64,000 nt of DNA from Lysobacter soli (GTDB taxonomy: Bacteria; Pseudomonadota; Gammaproteobacteria; Xanthomonadales; Xanthomonadaceae): positions 1 to 64,000 of the forward strand of contig NZ_QTJR01000008.1 in assembly GCF_003382285.1 (NCBI RefSeq). The letters are read 5' to 3'. Of the stretch, positions 8,951 through 18,313 are shown one piece after another (within the stretch, counting starts at the first letter, position 1; every line of letters starts with the position of its first letter). The translations under genes were made by a program, and so were the position numbers. Under the pieces are notes generated by a model, which saw only the letters and a program-made list of their open reading frames with translations, ran no database searches and was not told the DNA's origin.

Positions 8951-9760
8951 TCACGCGGGTCGGAAAGCCCAGTGCCACGGTTCGTAGACGATGCCGTGCG
9001 GGTTGTCGCGCGGGTAGGTCATGGCGAAGCCGTAACCGCCGGCGTTGTCGCGCAGCCAGGCGAAGGCGCGCGTGTGTTCGAAGGATTCCTCGGCGGGCGG
9101 CTCGTCCGGCGCGCCGATGTCCAGCGCGAGGCCGGAATGGTGTTCGCTGTAACCCGGCGCCGCATTGACGGTGAGGATGTCCTCGACACTTAGTCCGCGC
9201 GCGAGCTTGCGTTCGAAAATGCCCAGCTGGTAGTCGTGACTGCGGTAACCGGAGATCGCTTCCAGCACCACGTCGTCGTGCAACGCCGCCTCGCGCATGT
9301 GCGTCCAGGCGCGCGCGGCTTCGACGTGCAGCCACAGCGGACGGCGATAGCGATCGAACCCGGCGAAGGCGAGCCAGTCGGGTTCGGCGACCAGTTCCAG
9401 CCCGGTGCGCTCGGCGTAGGCGTGGTCCAGGCCAAGCTGTTCGAGTCGTTCTTCCAGCCGGTCGAGCGGCAGGTCGCGCACGTGCTCCAGCCCCACGCGA
9501 CGATGCGCCGGCGCGGCATCGAGCAGGTCCAATGCTTCGTCCAGACCGGGCTCGGCGCGCAGGCGCGGCACCAGCGCTAGCAGGCCTTCGGGAAGGTCGG
9601 CGGCGAGGTACTGGCCGTCGCGCTTGCGACGCAGCACGTGGCGCGCGCGAGAGAGGGCACGTGCATCGAAGTTGCTGCGCGCGCGCAGCAGCCCGGCCGG
9701 CCAGATCTCGATCCGGGGCGTGTTGACCAGGGCGGTCTTCAGGGGGACGGGCGCGCGCAT
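8951..9760 (-). CDS. D-alanyl-D-alanine carboxypeptidase, M15B/VanY-like
   Basis: The C-terminal part of this 269-residue protein (about 160-266) is a VanY-type zinc peptidase. It has the substrate-binding SGYRSHDYQ, the zinc motif [12 protein letters not shown] (H207, D214) and the third ligand in EPWHW (H263). Such enzymes trim the terminal D-alanine of peptidoglycan stem peptides. The first 150 residues are a charged extension without a recognisable signal peptide or membrane segment, so its location is uncertain. ATG 9760 is the first in-frame start; no good ribosome site is seen. Confidence 0.87.
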   Translation of the reverse strand: MRAPVPLKTALVNTPRIEIWPAGLLRARSNFDARALSRARHVLRRKRDGQYLAADLPEGLLALVPRLRAEPGLDEALDLLDAAPAHRRVGLEHVRDLPLDRLEERLEQLGLDHAYAERTGLELVAEPDWLAFAGFDRYRRPLWLHVEAARAWTHMREAALHDDVVLEAISGYRSHDYQLGIFERKLARGLSVEDILTVNAAPGYSEHHSGLALDIGAPDEPPAEESFEHTRAFAWLRDNAGGYGFAMTYPRDNPHGIVYEPWHWAFRPA

Positions 9761-9805
9761 CGGGACAGGGTAGCGGGGCGGGTGCGAAGGTGCACCCGGC
9801 AGCGG

Positions 9806-9982
9806 TCAGGCCGGACGCTTCAGCACCGCGCGCAGGTGGTCGAACGGAGTCACCGGCATCACGCTGACCAGCTCCCAGCCGTCCTCGCCCAGGCGGTTCA
9901 GTTCTTCCTGCAGCCGCTCGCTCACGGCCGGGCCAAGCATGCGCGGCACGATTTCCAACACGTGGTACGTCCACTGGTTCAC
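9806..9982 (-). CDS. DUF4177-like small protein
   Basis: This 58-residue gene starts with GTG at 9982. The product begins [11 protein letters not shown] and contains [16 protein letters not shown], the hallmark of the DUF4177 fold (a strand, a helix, then GWELVS and a closing strand). Its start overlaps the stop of the ribbon-helix-helix gene in a GTGA, so it is translationally coupled and is the last gene of the SPFH operon. The biochemical role of DUF4177 proteins is not known. Confidence 0.8.
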   Translation of the reverse strand: MNQWTYHVLEIVPRMLGPAVSERLQEELNRLGEDGWELVSVMPVTPFDHLRAVLKRPA

Positions 9983-10179
9983 GTCGATTCCTCGTCGGAT
10001 GCGGGGTCGGATTCCTGTGCGGAAGTATGCCCCGGCAGCCGCCCCGCCTTGCGCAGCGCGTCGCGCAGCACGTATTCGATCTGCGCGTTCACGCTGCGCA
10101 GTTCGTCGTCCGCCCAGCGCTGCGCGGCGGCGAGCACCTCGGCGCTGATGCGCAGCGGGAAGGCTTTCTTCTCGCTCAC
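9979..10179 (-). CDS. Arc/MetJ-type ribbon-helix-helix DNA-binding protein
   Basis: The 66-residue product has the Arc-like layout. A short basic strand KAFPLRIS is followed by helix one ([14 protein letters not shown]) and helix two ([18 protein letters not shown]), then an acidic unstructured tail. Such proteins bind DNA palindromes as dimers and often control their own operon. The start is GTG 10179 with a GGAGG site four bases upstream. A near-perfect palindrome upstream of the first gene of this operon is a candidate target. No toxin-like partner is visible. Confidence 0.8.
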   Translation of the reverse strand: MSEKKAFPLRISAEVLAAAQRWADDELRSVNAQIEYVLRDALRKAGRLPGHTSAQESDPASDEEST

Positions 10180-10189
10180 CGGGCCTCCG

Positions 10190-10483
10190 TCAGCGCGGCC
10201 CGGAACGGCCGCAGCCGAGCTTGAACAGCAGCACCAGCCCGAGCCCGTTCACCGCCACGACCATCGCGACGATCACCGCCAGCCGGCGCGTGCCGTCCTC
10301 GCCGGCCCAAAGCAGGCCGAGGGCGCCGGCGACGATCGCCATGCCGACCAGCCGCATGACCACCGCCAGCGGCGGCCGCGGCGCGCCCGGCGGGCGGCCG
10401 CGCGACATAAGCGACGCCGCGATGAACGCCGGAAGGCTGCTGACCGCCAGGAGAGCGGGAATCACGTAATCGATCATCGCCAT
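10190..10483 (-). CDS. Small membrane protein of the SPFH operon
   Basis: The 97-residue product begins [14 protein letters not shown] and has three hydrophobic segments (about residues 6-25, 40-60 and 67-88), joined by a short proline-rich loop. Its ATG overlaps the SPFH stop codon in a TGATG, and it ends 10 bp before the ribbon-helix-helix gene, so it is clearly co-transcribed. I recognise no family. Its position suggests that it works with the SPFH protein in the inner membrane, possibly in the way NfeD-type proteins pair with stomatins, but no NfeD motif is present. Confidence 0.75.
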   Translation of the reverse strand: MAMIDYVIPALLAVSSLPAFIAASLMSRGRPPGAPRPPLAVVMRLVGMAIVAGALGLLWAGEDGTRRLAVIVAMVVAVNGLGLVLLFKLGCGRSGPR

Positions 10484-11358
10484 CAGTACAGCGTGCCCGT
10501 GTTGACGATCGGCTGCGTGCCGCGCTCGCCGCACAGCACGACCAGCAGGTTGCTGACCATGTGCGCCTTGCGTTCCTCGTCCAGTTCGACGACGCCGTTC
10601 TTCTGCAGTTCGGCCAGCGCCATTTCGACCATGCCGACCGCGCCGGCGACGATCCGCGTGCGCGCGGCGATGATCGCGTTGGCCTGCTGGCGCTGGAGCA
10701 TCGCCTGGGCGATTTCCGGTGCGTAGGCGAGGTGGCTGATGCGCGCGTCGACCACGCGCACGCCAGCGTCGGCCAGGCGCTCGGCCAGTTCGTCCTGCAG
10801 GTGCTGGCTGATCTCCGCCGCGTGGCTGCGCAGCGCGAGCTGGCCTTCCTCGTGCTGGTCGTACGGATAGCTGGTCGCCATCGCGCGCAGCGCCGATTCG
10901 GACTGGATGTGCACGAAGCTCTCGTAGTCGTCGACGTTGTAGACGGCTTCGGCGCTGTCGATGACCTGCCAGACGATGACGGCGGCGATCTCGATCGGGC
11001 TGCCGTCCAGTTCGTTGACCTTGAGCTTGCCGCTCTCGAAGTTGCGCACGCGCTGGCTGACCTTCTTCTTCGCGTAGAAGGGGTTGTTCCAGCGCAGGCC
11101 GTTTTCCTTGACGGTGCCGATGTACTTGCCGAACAGGCTCAGCACTGCGGCCTTGTTGGGTTCGACCATATACAGGCCGAACAGGCAGACGAAGCTCGCC
11201 AGGCCCAGAAGCAGGCCCCAGGCGACGCGCGTGCCCGAGGGGTCGTCGCCGGCGACGCCCACGCCGGTCAGCAGCATCCAGCCGGCCGTGGCCAGGAGGA
11301 TGAGCAGGATCAGCAGGACCGGGATCCCGGGCAGGGAGCGGATCGGGTTCTCTTTCAT
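10483..11358 (-). CDS. SPFH/Band 7 domain membrane protein
   Basis: Two N-terminal membrane segments (about residues 10-29 and 43-65) precede an SPFH domain that begins [20 protein letters not shown]. Long charged helices follow, including a [20 protein letters not shown] segment typical of stomatin/prohibitin proteins. These build membrane microdomains or cages. I choose ATG 11358 (291 residues) because GGAG lies nine bases upstream and [11 protein letters not shown] fits the family N-terminus. ATG 11373 is an alternative without a good ribosome site. It heads a four-gene operon that includes a DNA-binding protein. Confidence 0.87.
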   Translation of the reverse strand: MKENPIRSLPGIPVLLILLILLATAGWMLLTGVGVAGDDPSGTRVAWGLLLGLASFVCLFGLYMVEPNKAAVLSLFGKYIGTVKENGLRWNNPFYAKKKVSQRVRNFESGKLKVNELDGSPIEIAAVIVWQVIDSAEAVYNVDDYESFVHIQSESALRAMATSYPYDQHEEGQLALRSHAAEISQHLQDELAERLADAGVRVVDARISHLAYAPEIAQAMLQRQQANAIIAARTRIVAGAVGMVEMALAELQKNGVVELDEERKAHMVSNLLVVLCGERGTQPIVNTGTLY

Positions 11359-11389
11359 CTGGGCGATCTCCATTCGTCGATGGAGGATG

Positions 11390-11408
11390 TGATATCAAAA
11401 AGATATCA
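11390..11408. promoter_or_regulatory. Palindrome upstream of the SPFH operon
   Basis: TGATATC and GATATCA are separated by five A residues, giving a perfect 7+7 inverted repeat about 30 bp before the chosen SPFH start. It is much more AT-rich than its surroundings and overlaps the expected promoter. It is a plausible operator, and the ribbon-helix-helix protein in the same operon is the nearest candidate ligand. The assignment is inference. Confidence 0.6.
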
Positions 11409-11449
11409 GGTTGCGCAATCGCGCCGGCGCGCCCGTCCGACGAGCGGCA

Positions 11450-12382
11450 TCAGGGGACGATCCGGTAGAGCGGGGCGGGGATGAACTCGCCGGTGGCGTA
11501 GAGCGCACTGCCATCGGCGCTCCAGCCCAGTGCTTCGGCCTGCGGCAGCCACGGCAGCGGCTGGAAGCGCGGCGCGCGCGAGACCGCCTCGCCCCAGCCT
11601 TCGTCGCCCAGGCGCGGGTAGAGCAGCAGCCAGCGGTAGGTCATCACCGCCATCGTGCGGTGGTCGGGCGAGATGTCGGCGGCGGTGACCTGGCTGTCCA
11701 GGCGCGCGCGCTGCGGGCTGCGGGTCAGCGCTTCGGCGGACGGCTGCGGCACGCCGGCGAGCGGCCCGAGTTTCTGCGCCGTCTGCAACGCCGTGCCGGT
11801 CGTGGGCCGCAGCGGCAGCGAGAACAACTCCGGCGGCTGGCGCTTTTTCGAGATCAGCAGCACCTGCTCGCGTTCGGCATCGACGGCGACGGCCTCGCAG
11901 TCGCGTGGACCGTCGGGCCAGCGGAAGGCGATCGACCACGCCGGACGCAGGCGCGCGTTCTCCAGCTTCGCCGGCTCCTCGATCACGTGCAGCTGCAGGC
12001 TGCGCCGAAGCCCGCCGTTGTCGCCGGTGTCGGCGATCAGCAGGTACGCCTTGCCGTCGAGTTCGAACGAGGCGATGTCTTCCCAGTCGGTCTTGGTCAC
12101 GCCTTCCACGCGCAACGTCGCCAGGCGCGTGCCGTTCGTGCTCACGGCGAACAGGCGTTCGGGATTGCCGCCGTCGTCGTGCATCCACAGCACGTCGCGA
12201 TGGCGACGCGAGGCCGCCAGTCCGCTGATCTCGTCCATCTGCGGGTCGATCAGCACGCCGGCCAGGCGCGTGCCGTGCTCGACCGGGCGCGGCGCCTCGG
12301 CTTCGCGCGAGCACGCCGAAAGCGTCATCGCGAGCGCGACGACCATCCATCGAACCAGGTTGCGCGGGTGGGGGCCGGGCAT
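11450..12382 (-). CDS. Predicted beta-propeller lipoprotein
   Basis: The 310-residue product starts [19 protein letters not shown] and has a lipobox TLSAC, so it should be a lipoprotein. The mature part has repeated strand motifs such as [38 protein letters not shown], and closing blades [14 protein letters not shown]. These resemble propeller proteins of the SdiA-regulated or phytase-like type. No catalytic residues can be assigned. I chose ATG 12382 so that the signal peptide has a normal length; ATG 12400 is possible. It is divergent from purT. Confidence 0.72.
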   Translation of the reverse strand: MPGPHPRNLVRWMVVALAMTLSACSREAEAPRPVEHGTRLAGVLIDPQMDEISGLAASRRHRDVLWMHDDGGNPERLFAVSTNGTRLATLRVEGVTKTDWEDIASFELDGKAYLLIADTGDNGGLRRSLQLHVIEEPAKLENARLRPAWSIAFRWPDGPRDCEAVAVDAEREQVLLISKKRQPPELFSLPLRPTTGTALQTAQKLGPLAGVPQPSAEALTRSPQRARLDSQVTAADISPDHRTMAVMTYRWLLLYPRLGDEGWGEAVSRAPRFQPLPWLPQAEALGWSADGSALYATGEFIPAPLYRIVP

Positions 12383-12522
12383 CGCGGTCAAGGATCGCAT
12401 GCCAACGCTGCGCGCCGACAGCCCGAAGCGGCTCGTTCGCGCCGCCGCGGGCGCCGGCCGGCGGATCGTCGCCACGATGCGCCCGGTACACTGGCCGTCT
12501 TCCCCAGCCCCACGGATTGCGC

Positions 12523-13722
12523 ATGGTCACCATCGGCACGCCCTTGTCCCCGCACGGTTTCCGCGTGCTCCTGCTCGGCTCGGGCGAGCTGGGCAAGGAA
12601 GTGGCGATCGAACTGCAGCGCTTCGGTGTCGAAGTGATCGCCGCCGACCGCTACGCGGATGCACCGGCGATGCAGGTCGCCCATCGCAGCCACGTGCTGG
12701 ACATGCTCGACGGTGCCGCCGTGCGCGCGCTGGTCGCGCTGGAGCGTCCGCACCTGATCGTCCCGGAGATCGAGGCGATCCACACGCAGACGCTCGTCGA
12801 GCTGGAACGCGAGTTCGAAGCACGCGGCAGCGACGTGCGCGTGATCCCGACCGCCCGCGCCGCGCGCCTGACGATGGATCGCGAAGGCATCCGCCGTCTC
12901 GCAGCGGAAACGCTCGGCCTGCCGACTTCGCCCTACCGTTTCGTCGACACGCTGGAGGATTACCGCGCCGCGGTGGCCGAGATCGGCGTGCCCTGCGTGG
13001 TGAAGCCGGTGATGTCGTCCTCCGGCAAGGGCCAGAGCCTGGTGCGCTCGCAGGCCGACATCGAACAGGCGTGGGAATACGCCCAGACCGGCGGTCGCGC
13101 AGGCGCGGGCCGCGTGATCGTCGAAGGCTTCATCGATTTCGAGTACGAGATCACCCTGCTGACCGTGCGCCACGCCGGCGGCACCACGTTCTGCGCGCCG
13201 ATCGGCCACCTGCAGCGCGATGGCGACTACCGCGAAAGCTGGCAGCCGCAGGCGATGTCGCCGCGCGCGCTGGAGCGTTCGCAGGAGATCGCGCGTGCGA
13301 TCACCGACGACCTCGGCGGCTGGGGCGTGTTCGGCGTCGAACTGTTCGTGAAGGGCGATGAGGTGTGGTTCAGCGAAGTGTCGCCGCGCCCGCACGACAC
13401 GGGCCTGGTCACGCTGATCTCGCAGGACCTGAGCGAATTCGCGCTGCATGCGCGCGCGATCCTCGGCCTGCCGATCCCGTCGATCCGCCAGTACGGTGCC
13501 GCGGCGTCCTGCGCGGTGCTCGCGCACGGGCACGGCGTGCCGGTGTTTTCCGATGTGGACAAGGCACTCGAACAGGCCGACACGCAGCTTCGCCTGTTCG
13601 GCAAACCGCGCGTGGAAGGCCATCGCCGTGTCGCCGTCACGCTGGCGCTGGGCGGGGACATCGAGAACGCCCGCCAGCGCGCCCGCGATGCGGCAGCCGC
13701 GCTCACCTTCGAACTGCGCTGA
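12523..13722 (+). CDS. purT: Formate-dependent phosphoribosylglycinamide formyltransferase PurT
   Basis: PurT (399 residues) makes formyl-GAR from GAR, formate and ATP, an alternative to folate-dependent PurN in purine synthesis. The N-terminal domain holds [17 protein letters not shown]. The ATP-grasp domain has [15 protein letters not shown], where the lysine and glycine loop contact ATP. The metal-binding part is [20 protein letters not shown], and [11 protein letters not shown] follows. Length and order fit the family exactly. Start is ATG 12523; a TTG two codons upstream is less likely. The next gene follows after 9 bp. Confidence 0.97.
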   Translation: MVTIGTPLSPHGFRVLLLGSGELGKEVAIELQRFGVEVIAADRYADAPAMQVAHRSHVLDMLDGAAVRALVALERPHLIVPEIEAIHTQTLVELEREFEARGSDVRVIPTARAARLTMDREGIRRLAAETLGLPTSPYRFVDTLEDYRAAVAEIGVPCVVKPVMSSSGKGQSLVRSQADIEQAWEYAQTGGRAGAGRVIVEGFIDFEYEITLLTVRHAGGTTFCAPIGHLQRDGDYRESWQPQAMSPRALERSQEIARAITDDLGGWGVFGVELFVKGDEVWFSEVSPRPHDTGLVTLISQDLSEFALHARAILGLPIPSIRQYGAAASCAVLAHGHGVPVFSDVDKALEQADTQLRLFGKPRVEGHRRVAVTLALGGDIENARQRARDAAAALTFELR

Positions 13723-13731
13723 GGGCTGGCC

Positions 13732-14184
13732 ATGGCCGAAGACAGCAAGCGCGACCGCTTCCAGGGCTATGCGGTGTTCCTGTATCCGCAGGCGCTGGAG
13801 ATCCTGGGCGAAGCGATCCGCCCGTACCTGCACGACGGCCCGCATGGCCCGCACGTGCTGTGCAGCGCGATCGACACCGGCGGCGCGCTGATCGACATGA
13901 CGCTGCACGGTCGCGGTGACGACGGGCATGACGTCGAGATCGAACTGATGATCCCCACCGGCATGGTGCGCATGATCGTGTCGGCGCGCAGCGATGCGGC
14001 GTTCGGCTTCGGCCCGCGCGTGTACGCGCCGGAGCCGGGTGCGTCGACGGTCCTGCCGCCTGCTCCGCTTGCGTCCGGCGCGCCGCCGCTTCCGGCGGGT
14101 TTCGTGGAGCCGAAGGTCGATGTAGCGCCGCCGACGCTCGGGACGTTGCGGACGCCGGACACGAAGCTGCCGCCCGAGGGGTAA
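13732..14184 (+). CDS. Conserved hypothetical protein downstream of purT
   Basis: The 150-residue product has a structured first part (residues 1-105), with YAVFLYPQALEILGEAIRPY and an alternating strand region ending in GFGPRVYAPEPG. A proline/alanine-rich tail (105-150) follows. It has no signal peptide, membrane segment or motif that I recognise. The gene begins 9 bp after the purT stop, so it is probably translated from the purT transcript, but a link to purine synthesis is not established. Confidence 0.78.
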   Translation: MAEDSKRDRFQGYAVFLYPQALEILGEAIRPYLHDGPHGPHVLCSAIDTGGALIDMTLHGRGDDGHDVEIELMIPTGMVRMIVSARSDAAFGFGPRVYAPEPGASTVLPPAPLASGAPPLPAGFVEPKVDVAPPTLGTLRTPDTKLPPEG

Positions 14185-14262
14185 GGCTGCGCGCTTGCGA
14201 GCCGATGGCTGCGCTCGAGCGAACGTCGGCTAGATGACGGCGCGTGACGATGGGCGCTTTAG

Positions 14263-14470
14263 CCCCTCTCCCACCGGGAGAGGGGTTGGGGTGAGGGGTA
14301 ACGAAGCCGCGTCGGTGAACGGGCCGTGCCGTACAGCGCTGCGGTGTTGCTCTGCGTGAATGAAGAAGCAGAATAGATTCCAGCTTCCGCTGGATGACGA
14401 CGTCAGGGCCCCGGCGATGGAGTGCCCAAGCGCTTCGGGCCTGGATCCCGGCTTTCGCCGGGATGACGAA
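14263..14470. repeat. Compound REP module between two unrelated genes
   Basis: The 371-bp gap 14185-14555 has no gene. It contains three elements in order. A CCCTCTCCC hairpin with the G-rich tail lies at 14263-14298. A hairpin with arms ATTCCAGC and GCTGGAT begins near 14376. A TCCCGGC/GCCGGGA hairpin ends near 14468. The same order recurs at several other places in the window. Confidence 0.8.
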
Positions 14471-14555
14471 CCGTCAACGCACGGCGAAAACGAAACAGCC
14501 GCAGCGTCAAAGAACCAGCGTCAACGAAGCAGCATCGAACGAAGCAGCATCACCG

Positions 14556-15824
14556 TTACTTCGAAACCGCCGCGTCCAGATCCACCCACACCAGATGATG
14601 GTCGCTGCCATCGGCGATCGCGGCGTCGGGCGAAGTAGACGACGGCCAGAACACGCCGCTGTCCTTCAGCGCGAAACCCACCGACGGCAGCACGTAGTCC
14701 AGCCGCATCGTGCCGGCCTTCGGGCCGAAGTCGCCCGTCGCGTGTTCGGGCGCGCCGCGATGGACGATGCCCGCCGCCGCGTATTGCGCGGTCTTTTCCG
14801 CCGCGCCGGCACTGCGCGGCGTGGCGTAGCGCAGCACGCGCGGATGTTCGAGCAGTTCGACGATCGCGTCGTGGCGGCCATCGCCATCCACAGGATCGTT
14901 GTTGAGATCGCCCGCGATCACGAAGCGCGCATTGGACGCCAGACCGCCGCAACGGCCGCGATCGTCGCAAAGCCACGGCTTCGAGTCGCCGGACAGATAT
15001 TCCGACCACAACCGGATCTCGTCCGCGTTGCGCGCGCCGTTGCGGTCCTCCGGGCCATCGAACACCGGCGGGGTGGGATGCGACACGAGGAAATGCACCA
15101 CGCCCGACGGCGTGCGCACCGGCACGTCCCAATGCGATTTGGACGACAGCCGTAGCTGCGACCAGATGTCCGCGGGATACCACGGCGCATTCGTCTTCGG
15201 ATCGACCGGCATGCGCGCGCCGGGCATCGCGCTCCACTTCAGCTTCTGGAACGTGCGCACCTGTCCGGCGTCGATCGGATACTTCGACAGCACGAGCATC
15301 CCGTATTGCCCCGGATGCAGGCCGTAGCCCCACGCGTCGTTGCCGCGATTGCGTCGGCTTGCCTCGCTTTCGCCGGCCAAGGCCGTCGAGGCGCCCGCCG
15401 TGCCGTTGCGATCCAGGTCCAGCCCGCTGGGCACGCCGGTGTTCACCGGTGCGAGGTAGCGGTATGGATAGCGCAGCGGATCGCCGCCGCCGGGTTGCGC
15501 GATTTCCAGGTAGTGCTGCTGGAACAGATCAGCCGCGCGACCCTGCTCGTAGAAGTCGAATTCGTTGAGCAGCACCAGATCCGGGCGCACGCGCTGCAGC
15601 ACGGCGGCGATCTTGCGCGCGCCGCCATCGCCGGATTCGAGCCGTCGAACGAGCCCGCCGGTCTCGTCGTCATAGAGCGACGTGTTGTACGTCGCCACGC
15701 GTAGCGTCGTGTCCGCGCTCATCGCGCGCGCCCACGCTTCGGGATCGCCCTTGACGTTGACCTGCGTGCAGGCTGAAAGCAGCAGCGCCAGCGGCGCGGC
15801 AAGGAGGAGAGGGAGTCTGGACAT
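14556..15824 (-). CDS. Endonuclease/exonuclease/phosphatase family lipoprotein
   Basis: The 422-residue product has a lipoprotein signal (LALLLSAC, cysteine 19). The EEP fold then shows catalytic motifs in the usual order: LRVATYNTSLY, the metal ligand in LVLLNEFDF, the central AGDLNNDPVDGDGRHD, DYVLPS, and the C-terminal SDHHLVWVDL with the catalytic Asp-His pair. Members cleave phosphodiesters in DNA, RNA, phospholipids or inositol phosphates. As a lipoprotein this one acts outside the cytoplasm, possibly as an extracellular nuclease or phosphoesterase. The exact substrate is open. Confidence 0.87.
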   Translation of the reverse strand: MSRLPLLLAAPLALLLSACTQVNVKGDPEAWARAMSADTTLRVATYNTSLYDDETGGLVRRLESGDGGARKIAAVLQRVRPDLVLLNEFDFYEQGRAADLFQQHYLEIAQPGGGDPLRYPYRYLAPVNTGVPSGLDLDRNGTAGASTALAGESEASRRNRGNDAWGYGLHPGQYGMLVLSKYPIDAGQVRTFQKLKWSAMPGARMPVDPKTNAPWYPADIWSQLRLSSKSHWDVPVRTPSGVVHFLVSHPTPPVFDGPEDRNGARNADEIRLWSEYLSGDSKPWLCDDRGRCGGLASNARFVIAGDLNNDPVDGDGRHDAIVELLEHPRVLRYATPRSAGAAEKTAQYAAAGIVHRGAPEHATGDFGPKAGTMRLDYVLPSVGFALKDSGVFWPSSTSPDAAIADGSDHHLVWVDLDAAVSK

Positions 15825-15903
15825 CGCGCGATTCTGTCATGCGTCCGCGCACGCCGGATGACAGCGCGTGGCGGTTGTGCGGGCGGATGCGCGGAGCCGG
15901 CGT

Positions 15904-16638
15904 TCAGGGCAGGTCGTGCCACTGCCGGCCATCGAAGGCTTCCAGCGGACGGAAACGCCGCTTGTAGTCCATCTTCGGATGGCCTTCGATCCAGTAGCCG
16001 AGGTACACGTGGCGACGGCGCTCGCGCCGGGCCCACTCGATCTGCCGCAGGATCGCCAGCGTGCCCAGTCCGCGGTCGGCCTGGTCGGGCTCGTAGAAGG
16101 TGTAGACGGCCGACAGCGAGACGTCCGTGCAATCGGTGACGGCCACGGCGAGCAGGCGTCCCGGACCCTGCCGCGAGGGTTCGCGCAGTTCCAGGAAACG
16201 GCCTTCGCTCCAACTGCCGATCAGGAACTGGTCGAACTCCGACGCGCCGTGTCCGTCCATCCCTCCGCCGGCGTGGCGCGAGGCGAGGTAGCGACGGTAC
16301 AGCGCGAGCTGTTCGGCCGTGCGATGCGCCGGCAGCACGCGCATTTCGACATTGGCATTTCGCGTGAGGCAGCGGCGCTGGCTGCGGTCGGGCACGAAGC
16401 GGTCGACGGGAATGCGCACGGCCACGCAGGCGCGACAGCCGGCGCAATGCGGGCGATAGACGATGTCGCCGGAGCGGCGGAAACCCCAGCTCAGCGCATG
16501 CGGATACCAGTGGCGCAGGCGAGGATCGCGCGGGTCGAGCACCAGGTCGCGCGCAGCCCGCTCCGGCCAGTAGCCGCATGCGTGTTCGCCCGTGTGGAAC
16601 AGGCGCAGGTCGTCGCTGTCCTGCGGTTCGGTGCCCAT
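15904..16638 (-). CDS. bpt: Aspartate/glutamate leucyltransferase Bpt
   Basis: The 244-residue enzyme transfers leucine from Leu-tRNA to N-terminal Asp or Glu of proteins, marking them for ClpAP through the N-degron pathway. The N-terminal cysteine-rich motif [18 protein letters not shown] is diagnostic of the Ate1/Bpt family. The C-terminal domain contains [16 protein letters not shown] and [20 protein letters not shown]. The frame is open well beyond the family N-terminus. ATG 16638 fits the [14 protein letters not shown] start and gives the normal length. Confidence 0.94.
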   Translation of the reverse strand: MGTEPQDSDDLRLFHTGEHACGYWPERAARDLVLDPRDPRLRHWYPHALSWGFRRSGDIVYRPHCAGCRACVAVRIPVDRFVPDRSQRRCLTRNANVEMRVLPAHRTAEQLALYRRYLASRHAGGGMDGHGASEFDQFLIGSWSEGRFLELREPSRQGPGRLLAVAVTDCTDVSLSAVYTFYEPDQADRGLGTLAILRQIEWARRERRRHVYLGYWIEGHPKMDYKRRFRPLEAFDGRQWHDLP

Positions 16639-16776
16639 GCACGCAGCATAGCGCCGCCGCACGTGAGGACAACGCTGTCGTGCGACTGAACGCGGCAGGC
16701 GGCACGTCAACCTGCAGTCGCGGCGCGCGTTGACCTGACATCGGCCCCATCCGGTGCCGCCCCCAGGAGCTTTGCC

Positions 16777-17391
16777 ATGACCCGCACGACCCTGTCCGTC
16801 CTGCTCGCCACCGCCGTCGCCGCGACCGTCGCAGGCGCCGCCATCGCCGCGCCGCAGTCGGGCGCCACGCGTAAGATCGACCTCAACAACGACGGCGTCA
16901 TCGATCGCACCGAAGCCGCCGCCCATCCGCGCCTGGCCGCCTCGTTCGACCAGCTCGACAAGAACCGCGACGGCAAGCTCGACGCGTCCGAACGCCCGCA
17001 CCACCGCAAGGGCGGCCACGGCCGCCACGGCGGCGGCATGGATCGCATCGTGAAGGCCGATGCCGACGGCGACGGCCGCATCAGCCGTACCGAAGCCGGC
17101 TCGCTGCGCTTCATCGGCGAGAAGTTCGCCGAGATCGACAGCAACCGCGACGGTTACATCGTCCGCAGCGAACTCACCCGCTACCACGAACGCATGCGTC
17201 CGCAGCACGAAGCCGAACGCGCCAAGCGCGCCGAGGAACGCTTCGCCGCCGCCGATCTCAACAAGGACGGCAAGCTGAGCCGCGTGGAAGTCAGCGAGAA
17301 GATGCCGCGCCTGGAGAAGTCGTTCGCCTTCATGGACGAAGACCGCGACGGCTTCCTGACGCGTGCGGACCTGGCGCCGCCGAAGCGTTGA
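16777..17391 (+). CDS. Secreted EF-hand protein with six calcium loops
   Basis: The 204-residue product has a signal peptide (cleavage near AIA-APQ, residue 25). Six EF-hand-type loops follow: D35-E46, D61-E72, D95-E106, D121-E132, D160-E171 and D187-D198. Each has the DxDxDG-like spacing, for example [13 protein letters not shown] His/Gly-rich segment (75-88) may bind metal. It probably buffers or senses calcium in the periplasm. A related four-loop protein is encoded at 37159-37614. A hairpin repeat follows downstream. Confidence 0.88.
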   Translation: MTRTTLSVLLATAVAATVAGAAIAAPQSGATRKIDLNNDGVIDRTEAAAHPRLAASFDQLDKNRDGKLDASERPHHRKGGHGRHGGGMDRIVKADADGDGRISRTEAGSLRFIGEKFAEIDSNRDGYIVRSELTRYHERMRPQHEAERAKRAEERFAAADLNKDGKLSRVEVSEKMPRLEKSFAFMDEDRDGFLTRADLAPPKR

Positions 17392-17419
17392 TCTGATCGG
17401 TAGTTGATGTGTGTTCCAG

Positions 17420-17445
17420 CCCCTCTCCCGCTCGCGGGAGAGGGG
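17420..17445. repeat. REP-type hairpin, short form
   Basis: A CCCTCTCCCG/CGGGAGAGGG hairpin lies between the EF-hand gene and the convergent DUF2007 gene. It lacks the usual G-rich tail. It probably serves as the terminator region for both. Confidence 0.65.
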
Positions 17446-17454
17446 ACGTTGCGA

Positions 17455-18312
17455 TCACATCGCCACGTGCTTCAACGTCCGGCCCACCTGCCAGCCGCTT
17501 TCGGTCTGCTTCACTTCCAGCGTCTTGTACGAACCCGACAGCCGGTGGTGGTAGGCCGTGATTTCCAACGTGCCCGTCACGTTGCCGTCGTCGTCGCGCG
17601 CGGTCGGACGGAAGGCGTGCACGTCGACGATCACCGCCGGCTTGCCCGTGCCGCGCTGGCTGCTGCCGACGTCGTCGTTCGCGTTGCGGATGCACTGCGA
17701 TGCCGGCACCACGTCGCGACGTCGCGGCTGCAGCACGAGCGGCTGCATCGCCTGCACCAGTTCCGGCGACGCATCGGCGCCGTCGATCGACAGGCACACC
17801 ACGTCGATGCGCGTCTTCGGCAATTCCTGCGTGAACACCGCCGCCGCCAGCGGCTGCGGAATCTGCGCGGTCGTGCCGTCGAGCGGATGCGTCTTCAGCG
17901 CTTCGCCCGCGATGTCGAGCTTCACCGCGTGGCGGATCGCCAGCGCGCCGACGATCACGATGCCGGCGATCAGCACCAGCTTGAAACGCAACGCGCGCGA
18001 CTGCGACTTCGCCTGAGCCGGCGTCGGGTCGGAGTTGAGGCGGAAACTCGGGCCGGCGAAGCTTTCGCGCGTGGATTCCAGCAGGCCGGCTTCACGCAGG
18101 ATCTGGCGCGCCTTCACCGTATCGTCCGAACGCACGACCCACACCGCGGGCTTCGGTCCGCCCGCGTCGCTTTCGCTGTAACTGAAGGTGCCGCGGCGTC
18201 CGCCCTTGTACGAGCGCCCGTTGGTGATGCGCACCTCGATGTCCGCATCGCGCAGCATCTGCGCGACGGTCTCGACGTTTTCCAGGCGCTGGCTGCTGAA
18301 GACCTGCCTCAT
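17455..18312 (-). CDS. DUF2007-domain membrane protein, xanthomonad 'pathogenicity-like'
   Basis: The 285-residue product starts with a DUF2007-type signal-transduction domain (residues 1-80: RQVFSSQRLENVETVAQMLR, then strand EVRITNG). A single membrane segment lies at about 110-127. The C-terminal domain of about 150 residues has two cysteines (CLSIDG, CIRNAN). In Xanthomonas similar proteins are annotated 'pathogenicity-like', a label without biochemical backing. Its ATG lies 1 bp after the tesB stop, so it is co-expressed with a thioesterase. Confidence 0.8.
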   Translation of the reverse strand: MRQVFSSQRLENVETVAQMLRDADIEVRITNGRSYKGGRRGTFSYSESDAGGPKPAVWVVRSDDTVKARQILREAGLLESTRESFAGPSFRLNSDPTPAQAKSQSRALRFKLVLIAGIVIVGALAIRHAVKLDIAGEALKTHPLDGTTAQIPQPLAAAVFTQELPKTRIDVVCLSIDGADASPELVQAMQPLVLQPRRRDVVPASQCIRNANDDVGSSQRGTGKPAVIVDVHAFRPTARDDDGNVTGTLEITAYHHRLSGSYKTLEVKQTESGWQVGRTLKHVAM

Positions 18313-18313
18313 G

